A stretch of 64,000 nucleotides of DNA from an uncultured Prevotella sp. (GTDB lineage Bacteria; Bacteroidota; Bacteroidia; Bacteroidales; Bacteroidaceae). Below are positions 1-8,175 of this stretch, one piece after another. Below the pieces are notes generated by a model. That model saw only the letters and a list, made by a program, of their open reading frames with translations, searched no databases and was not told the origin of the DNA. The translations under genes and the position numbers were made by a program. Where the stretch lies: contig OMXE01000013.1 in the NCBI GenBank assembly GCA_900314935.1, positions 1 to 64,000 on the forward strand, read 5' to 3'. Position 1 is the stretch's first letter. Every line of letters starts with the position of its first letter.

Positions 1-452
1 TTCAACTTCTTCCAGGGTTAAGAATGAGGTACCCTAAAGGGCATTCAACCTATGGTAGAGTTAAGGTAAAAAATATTCAACTTTTTCTAGGGAAGTACAA
101 TCATTGCAAGCTGCCTCAAAATGTTGCATGTTGCATGTTGCATGTTGCATTAAGCACCTTCCACATGTGGAAACCGAAAGGTTATATTATATATAATATA
201 TATATTATATATTAATATAAATAATATATAATTATAATATATAACTATTTTCATCATCTTCACCTATTTGAACGACCTTAATGCAACATGCAACATGCAA
301 CATGCAACAAAATTTATCTGAAAATATCGATAAACATTAAGAAAATTGATATTCGCACACTTTGCAACATTAGAACTATGTCACTTCCAATTTGTAAATC
401 CATACATAGATCTTGTGTTTTTTCATACTAGAATAGTTGACACATCATAACT
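1..452. other. Gene-free left edge
   Basis: I see no convincing gene here on either strand. The stretch holds three TTCAAC-led imperfect repeats in the first 95 bases, then the inverted repeat described separately, with a centre of almost pure A/T. Short open frames have no promoter or family resemblance and run into the repeat, so I leave them out. Confidence 0.6.
122..309. repeat. 33-bp perfect inverted repeat of TGTTGCA heptamers with AT-rich centre
   Basis: Positions 122-154 contain four copies of the heptamer TGTTGCA followed by TTAAG. Positions 277-309 are the exact reverse complement. The 122-bp spacer is mostly alternating A and T (about 182-245). The architecture, heptamer arms around a core, matches the arms of the other interspersed elements in this window, but the core does not share the GAGAATA end. 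Function is unknown. A cruciform, a phage or plasmid-derived end, or a transcription barrier are all possible. Confidence 0.85.
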
Positions 453-485
453 TTTGGTGTTTTTCAATAATTGTTCTTATCTTTG
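453..485 (+). promoter_or_regulatory. Bacteroidota-type promoter
   Basis: TTTG at 453-456 and TATCTTTG at 478-485, spacer 21 bases. This fits the sigma-ABfr consensus and would start a transcript near 491, ahead of the candidate small RNA and the decayed frame at 548-697. Confidence 0.6.
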
Positions 486-490
486 CAACA

Positions 491-588
491 AGAACTACGT
501 GTCTTTTGGGATTGCAGTTTCTCGGGACACATAGATAGTTCGATTAATGCCCGCCATGCGTAGCTACACGTTTGGCGGTTTTTCTTGA
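491..588 (+). ncRNA. Candidate small RNA or leader RNA ending in a terminator-like hairpin
   Basis: Downstream of the 478 promoter lies a potential GTGTC/GACAC stem. It is followed by a GC-rich hairpin (CCGCCA 551-556 with TGGCGG 573-578, inner CGT/ACG) that runs directly into TTTTTCTT. Promoter, hairpins and T-tract delimit a transcript of about 95 nt. I recognise no Rfam family. It could equally be the leader of the decayed coding frame that begins inside it. Confidence 0.35.
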
Positions 589-697
589 AGGTGACAAGAA
601 GTTCCTGTCACCGTGCCTCACGGAAGAAGCGTTGGACTTCATCATCAATTACGACATCAAATATCGTATGGGCGATGAACTGGATGATAACGAATAA
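548..697 (+). pseudogene. Remnant of a short coding region, acidic C-terminus
   Basis: An open frame without a usable start reads from about 548 to a TAA at 695-697. It ends in an acidic tail, about 40 residues after a run beginning VFLEGDKKF. An ATG at 547 opens a different frame (MPAMRSYTFGG) that stops after 13 codons; the two frames meet at a T5 tract at 579-583. This looks like a small gene broken by a slip in the T tract. I do not recognise the family. The alternative is that the frame is chance and the region is only RNA. Confidence 0.3.
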
Positions 698-713
698 AGT
701 TATTGCTCAAAAA

Positions 714-745
714 TTTGGAAGTTTCAGGAAATCTTCCTATCTTTG
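714..745 (+). promoter_or_regulatory. Promoter of the NYN-domain gene
   Basis: TTTG at 714-717 and TATCTTTG at 738-745 with a 20-base spacer, a textbook Bacteroidota promoter. Transcription would begin near 751, giving a leader of about 70 nt that contains the hairpin at 784-803. Confidence 0.75.
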
Positions 746-783
746 CAGAAGAAATCCCGCTCGGGTGAGATATACCGAAGCTC

Positions 784-814
784 AAGCCTCCGTAAGGGGG
801 CTTTATTTTAATTT
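784..814 (+). terminator. Leader hairpin with GTAA tetraloop, attenuator-like
   Basis: AAGCCTCC (784-791), loop GTAA, GGGGGCTT (796-803), then TATTTTAATTT. It sits between the promoter and the ATG at 821. It resembles a weak intrinsic terminator in the leader, so premature termination could limit expression of the NYN gene. The T-tract is interrupted, which weakens the case. Confidence 0.4.
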
Positions 815-820
815 AGTATT

Positions 821-1453
821 ATGGAAAATAAAAAGCAGGTAATTGTTTATGTGGATGGCTATTATTTTTATTATGGTCTGAAAAACGGTGGAGCAAGATG
901 GAAAAAGCTTTATTGGCTTGATATCGTGAAGTTCTTTGAACGCATGATGTTGCCAGACCAAGAATTGGTAGAAGTAAACTACTATTCTGCAATACCTCTT
1001 GACGACCAACAGGCAGCAGATAATCAAGATGTGCTATTCAGTGCAAATCTGATTAATCCTAAATTCAAATTACACCTAGGACGATATAAGAAAAAGAAGT
1101 TCAAGTGCCAGAACTGCGGCTTCAAGAATAAAACCTACGAAGAGAAGGAGTCTGATGTAAGAGTTGCCACAGGAATGTTAACCGATATGTTCACTAAGCG
1201 TTGTGATATTACCATCATTGTATCAGCCGACAGTGATATGATTCCTTCTGTAGAAATTATCAAAGGATTTGATCCAGGACATCCTGTCCACATATTTGTT
1301 CCTCCAACTCAGACTTCTTATGCATTAGCAAGCAAATGTGATCATGTTGTTTGGTTAGGGCATTATCGTGCCAGGTTTATTCAATCAATGTTACCAGACG
1401 ATATTACTCTCAGCAATGGATATGTTCTTCATAGACCAAAGAACTGGATATGA
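821..1453 (+). CDS. NYN domain (PIN-like) putative ribonuclease
   Basis: A 210-residue protein with the layout of the NYN/LabA-like PIN-fold family. A first acidic residue lies in VYVDGYYF (about residue 12), a middle ExxxD motif in EKESDVRVA (about residue 110), and the third acidic cluster in VSADSDM (about residue 138). These acidic residues bind metal for RNA cleavage in the family. A CxxC pair (CQNCG, about residue 95) may bind zinc with partners I cannot see. There is no signal peptide or membrane segment, so it is cytoplasmic. It stands alone behind its own promoter and a leader hairpin. NYN proteins act in RNA decay or in defence; nothing here decides between them. Confidence 0.8.
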   Translation: MENKKQVIVYVDGYYFYYGLKNGGARWKKLYWLDIVKFFERMMLPDQELVEVNYYSAIPLDDQQAADNQDVLFSANLINPKFKLHLGRYKKKKFKCQNCGFKNKTYEEKESDVRVATGMLTDMFTKRCDITIIVSADSDMIPSVEIIKGFDPGHPVHIFVPPTQTSYALASKCDHVVWLGHYRARFIQSMLPDDITLSNGYVLHRPKNWI

Positions 1454-1579
1454 AAAAGGGGAACTGATGAGACAGGTACCTGCCATCATGCCTGTTTTGA
1501 CCAAACTTTTAGTTAAGAGTACTTAAAAACAGATAAATCTTTTAACAATGGCTACGTTCCATAGATCGTAGCCACCAAA
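1454..1579. other. Intergenic with two hairpins
   Basis: An ACAGG/CCTGT stem (1472-1476 with 1491-1495) followed by TTTTG could be a weak terminator for the NYN gene. A stronger stem, TGGCTACG/CGTAGCCA (1549-1556 with 1567-1574), has no T-tract on either strand. No gene is seen. Confidence 0.4.
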
Positions 1580-1611
1580 TTTGCATGTTTGCAAGAAAAT
1601 GTGTACTTTTG
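1580..1611 (+). promoter_or_regulatory. Promoter of the 1619 reading frame
   Basis: TTTG at 1580-1583 and TACTTTTG at 1604-1611, spacer 20. The expected start near 1617 leaves almost no leader before the ATG at 1619. Confidence 0.65.
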
Positions 1612-1618
1612 TCGGCGT

Positions 1619-1925
1619 ATGAAAATAATAGAGTTATATAATCTGAGAAAGGAGATATATGAGACCATTCACACTTTCCTTCTTGAACACAAATGGTGCA
1701 CGGAGGAAAGTAAAATAGACCGCATGGGTTATAAAAAACGGAAGAATCTTCGACTGACGTCAGATTTTATACGTCTGTTTTTAGGCACTATTGTTGTCAT
1801 CAAAACGAAAGGAACAAAGAAAGATTTCAAAAACTAAAAGAAATGGCCTTTGGGAAGGACGGTTGATAAAGAAGATCATGGAAGCCCAGGAAAAGGGTGA
1901 ATCAATCTGGATTACCGTTGAATAG
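1619..1925 (+). pseudogene. Small unknown gene, probably frameshifted
   Basis: The frame from ATG 1619 (MKIIELYNL...) gives 72 residues, basic in its second half, and stops at 1837. Immediately downstream the other two frames continue in protein-like fashion: one passes through RNKERFQKLKEMAFG and another ends IMEAQEKGESIWITVE before TAG 1923-1925. A single longer gene broken by one or two frameshifts explains this best. An intact 72-residue gene is the alternative, since the promoter is excellent. I recognise no family. Confidence 0.35.
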
Positions 1926-1962
1926 TCTAAAAAGAGAGCCGACAACATTTTGTTGCCGGCTC
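1926..1962 (-). terminator. Intrinsic terminator of the secreted repeat protein gene
   Basis: On the minus strand an 11-bp stem with one mismatch (1962-1952 with 1946-1936, GAGCCGGCAAC/GTTGTCGGCTC) is followed by TCTTTTTAGA. It lies 22 bases past the stop codon at 1984, so it closes the leftward transcript. Confidence 0.85.
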
Positions 1963-1983
1963 CTTGGTTACACCGAGGGCGGT

Positions 1984-4473
1984 TTAGTGAACCTCTTTCA
2001 CCGTAGTAATGATGCCATCGGAATGTGTCGTTACGACGATGTTGACACCCTTAAACGGTTTGAGACTTACCTGTCCTGCAGTGTTTACGTATTTCACGCT
2101 GACAACTGTGGCAGCATCGGTGGTGTTGATGATGCCAGTGGCAATAGGCAATTCCTTGGCTTTGAATTCGATAACTTCAGCTACCAGATTTTCGATAGCG
2201 TTGGAATCTGATGGCATGATGCGAGGGGCAATATTCTGCCAAGGCTCTCTAAGAGTGATAGCAGCCTTGATGTTGTACATCCTGCCCTCTTCCATGTCTA
2301 CCATGTCATCAGTATTAGAAAGTTTGATAGACGGATTGTAATTTCCACTCTGGTCGTTGTATGCACAAAGCACGCTTGTGTCGTCTTGATGGAAGAACCA
2401 GCCCTCGAGGTTCACCACTTGACAGGGCTTGGGCATTGGGTGGAAAGGCTCAGCAAGCGAATAATTGACAATGACAGGCACTTGCGGGACATCTGAGCTA
2501 ATTGAGAGCCAATTATCGATAGTGAAGGTGGGTTGTGTGTCTTTGCCACTGAGGCCATCGGGAATAGGGTCGGGGAGCTCGACACAGTAGCCCTCGGATA
2601 GTTCATCGGCATTGTACACGTTTTCGAGACGCAGCCAGTCGGTGCCGTTTGTTACATACACCTTGTTCTGGTATACGGCTGCCACATAGAGGTAATCTGA
2701 AATGTTGCCAGAAATGCCCTCTAAAGCTTCGGCAAGGGTTATGTCTCCAAGTCCCACGACAGTGAGCTTCAAGGCATCATCATTACCGGCAAGGATAAAC
2801 TTGTAGCTTCCTGTGGTGTTGATGATGAAGTTGGAGCCAGAGTCGCCTTTGGTCAGTGGCACATCAGTGCACCATTCACTGTGAATCAGGTAGGTATCGC
2901 CATTCCCCTGGGTATTGCCACCATACCAATTTCCTTGATGGTCACGGAACTTAAATTGGTTGTCTTCACCAATGGTCATCACAATGCTGTAGGTGCCATC
3001 TGCGTTCTTGGTCATCGGCTCGGACACCCAATTGTTAAAGTCACCACATATGTAGTAGTCATCGGTGGGGAAACTGGTAACGGTGAGTGTTCCATTTTGT
3101 ATGGTGAGCGTGTATTTGCCTACATTAGCCACGTAGAGGTTCTTTTTGTTGTCGGTGGTCAGCTGCACGCTGGGCCAACCCTCGTGAAGCACGTAGCGGT
3201 TGTCGTTAGTTGCTCCGCCCAGTAGGTTGCCATAAATATCCAGAATAAGGAACTCGCCCACCATTTCCTGGGTGAGAGTCAATACACCGTCTTGGGCAAC
3301 AAAAGCTACTTTTTCATCCTGTTTCCAGTTGTTGAAATCGCCGATCAGAAAATACTGATTCTCGACATTGTAGGAGCCGCTGATATTCAGCGTGCTAAAG
3401 TCGGGTGACAGTGTGAAGGTGAATATTCCATTGTCGGTAAAGCAGAAATCAGCGCCTAATAATGATTCCAGAGGAATATCTGATGAGCCTTCAGGAATCT
3501 CTATGGTGAAATTGTCCGATGAACCACCATACCAAGTGTCTCCAACGCTGTTAAAGCTGCTGTGCTTGAGCAGTTGGCAGTCGAAACCTGCAAGGATGCC
3601 CGTTGGCTCGCTGATGTATTTGCCTGTTGACTGGTCGAGCGTGAGTGGGATGATTCTCGCGTTAGACATATCCCAGCCAGAGACGGTTGAGCCGACGATA
3701 CTGACGGTGACCACTTCCTCAGGCCAATTATCTATTGTGAGCATGTCATTTTCATCAATGGTGAATGAGTAGTAGCCATCGTTTGCGAGGTAGAGATTTT
3801 TCTTGCCTTGAGCTTCTGTAGCAAGTTCGACATTCGGATTATCCTTAGTGATGGTGTAGTACTCTCCGTCAGTTATTCCACCCAGGTAATTGTAATCCTG
3901 ATCAATAATGAGAAACTGGCCGCTCATAGGGGGCGAGTCATCAGGATCGATTTTGAGCGTGTATTCGCCAACCCAAGCAGTGAACCTAGTCTCACCCCAG
4001 TTATTGAACTCTCCCGTGATAAAGCGGTTCTCTTCGAATTTTCCCTCAAAATGGAACTGGGCACTGTTGATGTCATTGTCATTCAAGGTGAAGGAGAACT
4101 TACCTGGATGGCCGATACGGAAATTGGGAGCATTACTTGCGCTACTGCATTCTACAATGGTACCAGGTGATGCGCTTTTCAGCGTCTGTTCGTCACCGTT
4201 TTTGATGCCGAACCACACATCACTCTCTTGTCCTTGCGGATTATTGATGTGAAGTTTCAGCTTGAAAGTGGTGACGTCGTTAATCTCGACGTCATCGAGA
4301 TGCCATACGCCGTCGCCGTCTTTCTCGAAACGCCCAATAGGCTCACTCCAGTCGTTAGATGAACCATATAAATCTATGCTTGTGACATAAGGTGCCAGCT
4401 CGCTGGCCTTAGCCACAGTGCTGATGGCCACTATAACCCCCAACACCATCAGTGTAAGTATCCTTTTCATCAT
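1984..4473 (-). CDS. Large secreted protein with repeated SusE/SusF-like FNNW domains and type IX tail
   Basis: An 829-residue protein with a signal peptide (MMKRILTLMVLGV, cleavage near residue 23). It has at least three copies of a beta-sandwich module carrying (G)(D/E)FNNW: GEFNNWGE, GDFNNWKQ and GDFNNWVS, near residues 153, 377 and 475. Each is followed by a T-rich strand and a YTLTI-like segment. Such modules resemble the starch-binding domains of SusE/SusF. The last 40 residues (VKYVNTAGQ...KPFKGVNIVV...) match the C-terminal module common on Prevotella secreted proteins and taken as a type IX secretion signal. It likely binds glycan at the cell surface, but no sus neighbours are present, so the substrate is unknown. 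It has its own promoter and terminator. Either adjacent ATG could start it. Confidence 0.7.
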   Translation of the reverse strand: MMKRILTLMVLGVIVAISTVAKASELAPYVTSIDLYGSSNDWSEPIGRFEKDGDGVWHLDDVEINDVTTFKLKLHINNPQGQESDVWFGIKNGDEQTLKSASPGTIVECSSASNAPNFRIGHPGKFSFTLNDNDINSAQFHFEGKFEENRFITGEFNNWGETRFTAWVGEYTLKIDPDDSPPMSGQFLIIDQDYNYLGGITDGEYYTITKDNPNVELATEAQGKKNLYLANDGYYSFTIDENDMLTIDNWPEEVVTVSIVGSTVSGWDMSNARIIPLTLDQSTGKYISEPTGILAGFDCQLLKHSSFNSVGDTWYGGSSDNFTIEIPEGSSDIPLESLLGADFCFTDNGIFTFTLSPDFSTLNISGSYNVENQYFLIGDFNNWKQDEKVAFVAQDGVLTLTQEMVGEFLILDIYGNLLGGATNDNRYVLHEGWPSVQLTTDNKKNLYVANVGKYTLTIQNGTLTVTSFPTDDYYICGDFNNWVSEPMTKNADGTYSIVMTIGEDNQFKFRDHQGNWYGGNTQGNGDTYLIHSEWCTDVPLTKGDSGSNFIINTTGSYKFILAGNDDALKLTVVGLGDITLAEALEGISGNISDYLYVAAVYQNKVYVTNGTDWLRLENVYNADELSEGYCVELPDPIPDGLSGKDTQPTFTIDNWLSISSDVPQVPVIVNYSLAEPFHPMPKPCQVVNLEGWFFHQDDTSVLCAYNDQSGNYNPSIKLSNTDDMVDMEEGRMYNIKAAITLREPWQNIAPRIMPSDSNAIENLVAEVIEFKAKELPIATGIINTTDAATVVSVKYVNTAGQVSLKPFKGVNIVVTTHSDGIITTVKEVH

Positions 4474-4530
4474 TATAAAATATTTAGAGTCGCATAAAAA
4501 AGCGTATTACAAATGTTAGTATTTTGTATG

Positions 4531-4561
4531 CAAAAATAATGTTTTTTTTCAACAATACAAA
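4531..4561 (-). promoter_or_regulatory. Promoter of the secreted repeat protein
   Basis: On the minus strand TTTG at 4561-4558 and TATTTTTG at 4538-4531, spacer 19. It is divergent from the dnaG promoter about 45 bp away. Confidence 0.7.
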
Positions 4562-4582
4562 TACTGATAAGAAAATTTTTCG

Positions 4583-4590
4583 TACTTTTG
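4583..4590 (+). promoter_or_regulatory. Probable dnaG promoter (-7 element)
   Basis: TACTTTTG at 4583-4590 matches TAnnTTTG, but no TTTG is seen at the expected -33 position. Start near 4596 gives a leader of about 19 nt to the ATG at 4615. Confidence 0.5.
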
Positions 4591-4614
4591 CATACGAATA
4601 GAACTGCATACGAA

Positions 4615-6603
4615 ATGATTGACAGGGCAACGGTTGACAGGATTATTGATGCTGCGAATATTGTGGATGTGGTATCGGAGTTCGTGACGCTGAGGAAGAG
4701 CGGTGCGAACTACAAAGGCTTATGTCCTTTCCACAATGAGCGCACCCCGTCGTTCTATGTTTCTCCCGCCCGAAATATCTGTAAGTGTTTCTCTTGCGGT
4801 CAGGGTGGTACACCCGTGGGCTTTTTGATGGCTCATGAGCAGATGACCTACCCGGAGGCGCTGCGGTGGCTGGCCAAGAAGTACAATATCGAGATACAGG
4901 AGCGTGAGCTGAGTAATGAGGAGAAGGAGGCCGAGAGCAAACGCGAGTCGATGTTCATTGTGAACGAGTGGGCCGCCGACTATTTCGAGGACCTTCTTCA
5001 TAACCATGTGGATGGGGTGGCCATCGGTATGCAGTATTTCCGCAGTCGCGGTATCCGTGACGATATCATCCGTAAGTTCCGTTTGGGTTATGACCTCAAC
5101 GACCGTTTCGCCCTACCAAAGGAAGCGCAGCGAAAGGGGTATCAGAAGGAGTTCCTGGTGAGCACGGGCTTGTGCTATGAAAGGTCGAGGAGTGAGGAGG
5201 ATGTTTCGAGGAAGGACGAAGGAGGCTTAGTAGACCGCTTTGCGGGAAGGGTGATATTCCCGTGGCTCAGCATCAGTGGAAAGGTGGTGGCGTTCGGTGG
5301 AAGAAAGCTCGACCAGGCCACGAAGGGCGTGCAGCAGAAATACGTGAACTCGCCCGACAGTGAGATCTACCACAAGGAACAGAACCTCTACGGTATCTAT
5401 CAGGCCAAGAAGGCGATAGCCAAGGAGAACTGCGTGTATATGGTGGAGGGCTACACCGATGTGATCTCCATGCACCAATGTGGTATCGAGAATGTGGTGG
5501 CCAACTCGGGTACTGCGCTGAGCAATCATCAGATCCGTATGCTCCATCGTTTCACACAGAACATCGTCTTGTTGTACGACGGTGATGAGGCGGGTATTCA
5601 TGCCGCCCTGCGCGGTACGGATATGCTGTTGGCTGAGGGTATGAATGTGAAGGTGCTGCTGTTTCCTGATGGGGATGATCCCGACAGCTTTGCCAGAAAG
5701 CATACGGCTGATGACTTCAGACGATATATCGAGGAGCACCAAACCGACTTCATTCAGTTCAAGAGTGATGTGCTGCTGAAGGGTGTCACCGATCCCATCA
5801 AACGTTCAGAGGCCATTAACTCGATCATCAAGAGCATCAGTGTGATAACCGATCAGATTACAAGGGCTACGTACATCACCGACTGTGCCCATCGGTTAGG
5901 CATTCACGAGGCCACGCTGATATCTACGATGAACAAGATGATCAGGAATGACAAGGAACAGAAGGCGAAGGCCGTTTCCACACCGTCACCAACTCCCAAC
6001 TCTCCACAGTCAACTGTCAACTCTCAACTCTCAACTGTCAACTCTCAATTGTCAACTGTCAACTCTCCACAATCTTCCGTGGAGGACCTCCTTATCCGTA
6101 TGGTTATCCGTCATGGGGAGAAGATAGTGTATCGCGATGTGGAGACCGAAGATGGTGGAACCATCGACCTGAATGTGGCGCAGTATATACAGATTGACTT
6201 GAATGCCGACGGACTAAGGTTCCGTAACCCGCTGTATAACCAGGTGCTGGAGGAAGCAGTGGCACATTCGGGTGATGAGGGCTTTGTGGCCTCGGAGTTC
6301 TTCTCCCGTCATCACGACATCAAGGTGAGTGCCCTCGCTGCGGAAATGCTTATTGACAAGGTGCAGCTCACCAAGAGTCTGCAGATGAAGGAGGAAGAAG
6401 ACTCGTTCCGTCAGGAGGTGGAGCACCTGGTGCTGGATTTCCGTTTCGACTACGTGAATACACACATCCAGACACTTCGTCAGCAGATAGCACAATCGGC
6501 AAGTAATCCGGAACGTCTGCCGCAGCTGATGGGGGAACTGAAGAAAATGATGGACCTGCGGAACCTGATGGCGAAGAAGTTAGGTACCAGTATCATGACA
6601 TAA
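4615..6603 (+). CDS. dnaG: DNA primase
   Basis: DnaG makes RNA primers for replication. The 662-residue product has the CHC2 zinc finger near residues 36-64 (CPFHNERTPSF...CKCFSCG), the catalytic core, and a TOPRIM domain with VEGYTDV near 275 and LLYDGDEAG near 322. The ATG at 4615 is chosen because the family begins just before IDRATVDRI; an upstream TTG at 4588 overlaps the promoter. Two low-complexity inserts are odd. A short Arg/Glu/Asp-rich insert near residue 190 (DNA 5186-5226) matches the GGAAGGACGAAGG repeat family. A Ser/Thr/Val/Gln-rich linker near 460-490 is encoded by CAACTST heptamers. Both lie between domains. cls follows after 21 bases. Confidence 0.97.
   Translation: MIDRATVDRIIDAANIVDVVSEFVTLRKSGANYKGLCPFHNERTPSFYVSPARNICKCFSCGQGGTPVGFLMAHEQMTYPEALRWLAKKYNIEIQERELSNEEKEAESKRESMFIVNEWAADYFEDLLHNHVDGVAIGMQYFRSRGIRDDIIRKFRLGYDLNDRFALPKEAQRKGYQKEFLVSTGLCYERSRSEEDVSRKDEGGLVDRFAGRVIFPWLSISGKVVAFGGRKLDQATKGVQQKYVNSPDSEIYHKEQNLYGIYQAKKAIAKENCVYMVEGYTDVISMHQCGIENVVANSGTALSNHQIRMLHRFTQNIVLLYDGDEAGIHAALRGTDMLLAEGMNVKVLLFPDGDDPDSFARKHTADDFRRYIEEHQTDFIQFKSDVLLKGVTDPIKRSEAINSIIKSISVITDQITRATYITDCAHRLGIHEATLISTMNKMIRNDKEQKAKAVSTPSPTPNSPQSTVNSQLSTVNSQLSTVNSPQSSVEDLLIRMVIRHGEKIVYRDVETEDGGTIDLNVAQYIQIDLNADGLRFRNPLYNQVLEEAVAHSGDEGFVASEFFSRHHDIKVSALAAEMLIDKVQLTKSLQMKEEEDSFRQEVEHLVLDFRFDYVNTHIQTLRQQIAQSASNPERLPQLMGELKKMMDLRNLMAKKLGTSIMT
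5991..6070 (+). repeat. CAACTGT/CAACTCT heptamer array inside dnaG
   Basis: About nine imperfect copies of a 7-base unit, read in frame as repeats of STVNSQL. The same unit occurs between surE and lpxB (30121-30153). It falls in the linker between the primase core and the C-terminal helicase-binding domain. Confidence 0.85.
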
Positions 6604-6624
6604 ACGCATTTATCCTTTACAGAT

Positions 6625-8175
6625 ATGATATACATCCATTGGCTTCTCCTCGCTATCTATGTACTGGCAGTTGTCGGTACGATGATTACGGTGCTGATGG
6701 ATAACCGTCAGCCAGCCAAGACCATGGCGTGGATGCTGGTGCTGGTATTCCTTCCGCTGGTGGGTATCATACTCTATTTCTTCTTCGGACAGAACACAAG
6801 GAAGGAGAAGATGATCTCGCAGAACAGTCTGGACCAGCTCACGAAGCGTTCGATGCTGGAGTTTGCCGAACAGAAGAACCTGGTGCTGCCGCAGCAACAC
6901 GAGAAGCTGATCAAGCTGTTCGCCAGTCAGAACTGGGCATTGCCGTTCAAGGACAACGAGATAGACATCTATACCGACGGCTATCAGTTCTTCCATGCGC
7001 TGTTACGGGATATTGCCAAGGCGAAGCATCACATCCATATCGACTCGTATATCTTCAACGACGACGAGCTGGGAAATATGATTGCCGACGCATTGATTGA
7101 CAAGGCCAAGGAGCATGTGGAGGTGCGGGTGATCTACGATGATGTGGGCTGCTGGGACGTGAAGGGCTCTTTCTTTGAACGGATGAGGGATGCGGGCATT
7201 GAGGTGCATGGTTTCATGCCTGTGAAATTCCCTGCCTTTACCAGTAAGGTGAACTATCGTAACCACCGAAAGCTGTGCGTCATCGATGGAAAGATCGGGT
7301 TCATTGGTGGTATGAACATCGCCACGAGGTATGTCAGGGGCAAGAAAAAGAGAAGCAAGAGGCAAGAAGCAGGAAGCAAGAGGCAAGAAGCAGGAAGCAA
7401 GAGGGTGCTTTGGCGTGATACCCATCTGCGTATCCAGGGGGGCGGTGTGTATGGCATTCAGCGCGCTTTCTTGGTTGACTGGTACTTTGTTGACCGTACG
7501 CTGATATCCGATCACAGCTATTACCCTCCGATCAAGGAGGAAGGAGGAAGGAGGAAGGACGAAGGAGAAGGAAGGACGAAGGACGAAGGAGAAGGAAGGA
7601 CGAAGGACGAACCAACGGGCAGCGACTGTATTGTACAGATTGTAACGAGCAGTCCGATTTCCGAATGGCCTGATATCATGCAGGGCTATATACGCATCTT
7701 GTTGGAAGCCAAGAAATATGTATATATCGAGACACCTTATTTCCTGCCCACGGAACCTGTACTCTTAGCCATGCGAACCGCTGCACTGACGGGTGTTGAC
7801 GTCAGGGTGATGATTCCTTACAAGACTGATGCGAAACTGGTGGAGTGGGCGAGCAGGAGCTATGTGCATGAGGTGGTGAGTGCCGGTGTGAAGATCTATC
7901 TGTACCAAAAGGGTTTCAACCACTCCAAGCTGTTGGTGAGCGACGATTCGATGTGCACGGTGGGCTCATCCAACGTGGATTTCCGCAGCTTCGAGAACAA
8001 TTTCGAGGGTAACGCGTTTATCTACGACCGTGACATGGCGCTGCGGATGAAGGAGGTGTATATGAACGATGTGAACGACAGTGTTCTTCTTGATGATGTG
8101 GAGAACCTGGATCACCGTCCTTTCCTCAAGCGTCTGTGGGAGTCGGTGGTACGGCTGCTGTCGCCGCTGTTATAA
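6625..8175 (+). CDS. cls: Cardiolipin synthase, PLD family
   Basis: It condenses phosphatidylglycerol into cardiolipin in the inner membrane. The 516 residues begin with two membrane helices (about 5-25 and 35-55, the PLDc_N region). Two phospholipase D active sites follow: HRKLCVID near residue 214 and NHSKLLVSDD near 432, each an HxK(x)4D motif. Two inserts not normal for the family are encoded by repeats. One is a Lys/Arg/Gln-rich stretch near 240-260 from GCAAGAR heptamers; the other is a Lys/Glu/Gly/Arg stretch near 305-330 from GGAAGGACGAA units. Both lie between the catalytic motifs, probably in surface loops. It is probably cotranscribed with dnaG. The 3' end overlaps rmuC on the other strand by six bases. 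Confidence 0.93.
   Translation: MIYIHWLLLAIYVLAVVGTMITVLMDNRQPAKTMAWMLVLVFLPLVGIILYFFFGQNTRKEKMISQNSLDQLTKRSMLEFAEQKNLVLPQQHEKLIKLFASQNWALPFKDNEIDIYTDGYQFFHALLRDIAKAKHHIHIDSYIFNDDELGNMIADALIDKAKEHVEVRVIYDDVGCWDVKGSFFERMRDAGIEVHGFMPVKFPAFTSKVNYRNHRKLCVIDGKIGFIGGMNIATRYVRGKKKRSKRQEAGSKRQEAGSKRVLWRDTHLRIQGGGVYGIQRAFLVDWYFVDRTLISDHSYYPPIKEEGGRRKDEGEGRTKDEGEGRTKDEPTGSDCIVQIVTSSPISEWPDIMQGYIRILLEAKKYVYIETPYFLPTEPVLLAMRTAALTGVDVRVMIPYKTDAKLVEWASRSYVHEVVSAGVKIYLYQKGFNHSKLLVSDDSMCTVGSSNVDFRSFENNFEGNAFIYDRDMALRMKEVYMNDVNDSVLLDDVENLDHRPFLKRLWESVVRLLSPLL
7340..7611 (+). repeat. Two heptamer arrays inside cls
   Basis: 7340-7404 is a GCAAGAG/GCAAGAA/GCAGGAA array, the same family as the tail of ftsH (32639-32715). 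7534-7611 is a GGAGGAA/GGACGAA array, the family found in rsgA and beside rsmA. Both stay in frame with cls. Confidence 0.85.

Noticed and set aside
24..215. 63-residue open frame at the left edge
   Set aside because: Half of it is the heptamer arm and A/T tract; no promoter and no protein-like composition.
585..842. 85-residue open frame at 585-842
   Set aside because: It overlaps the NYN gene's promoter and start in another frame; the alternative frame at 548-697 looks more protein-like.
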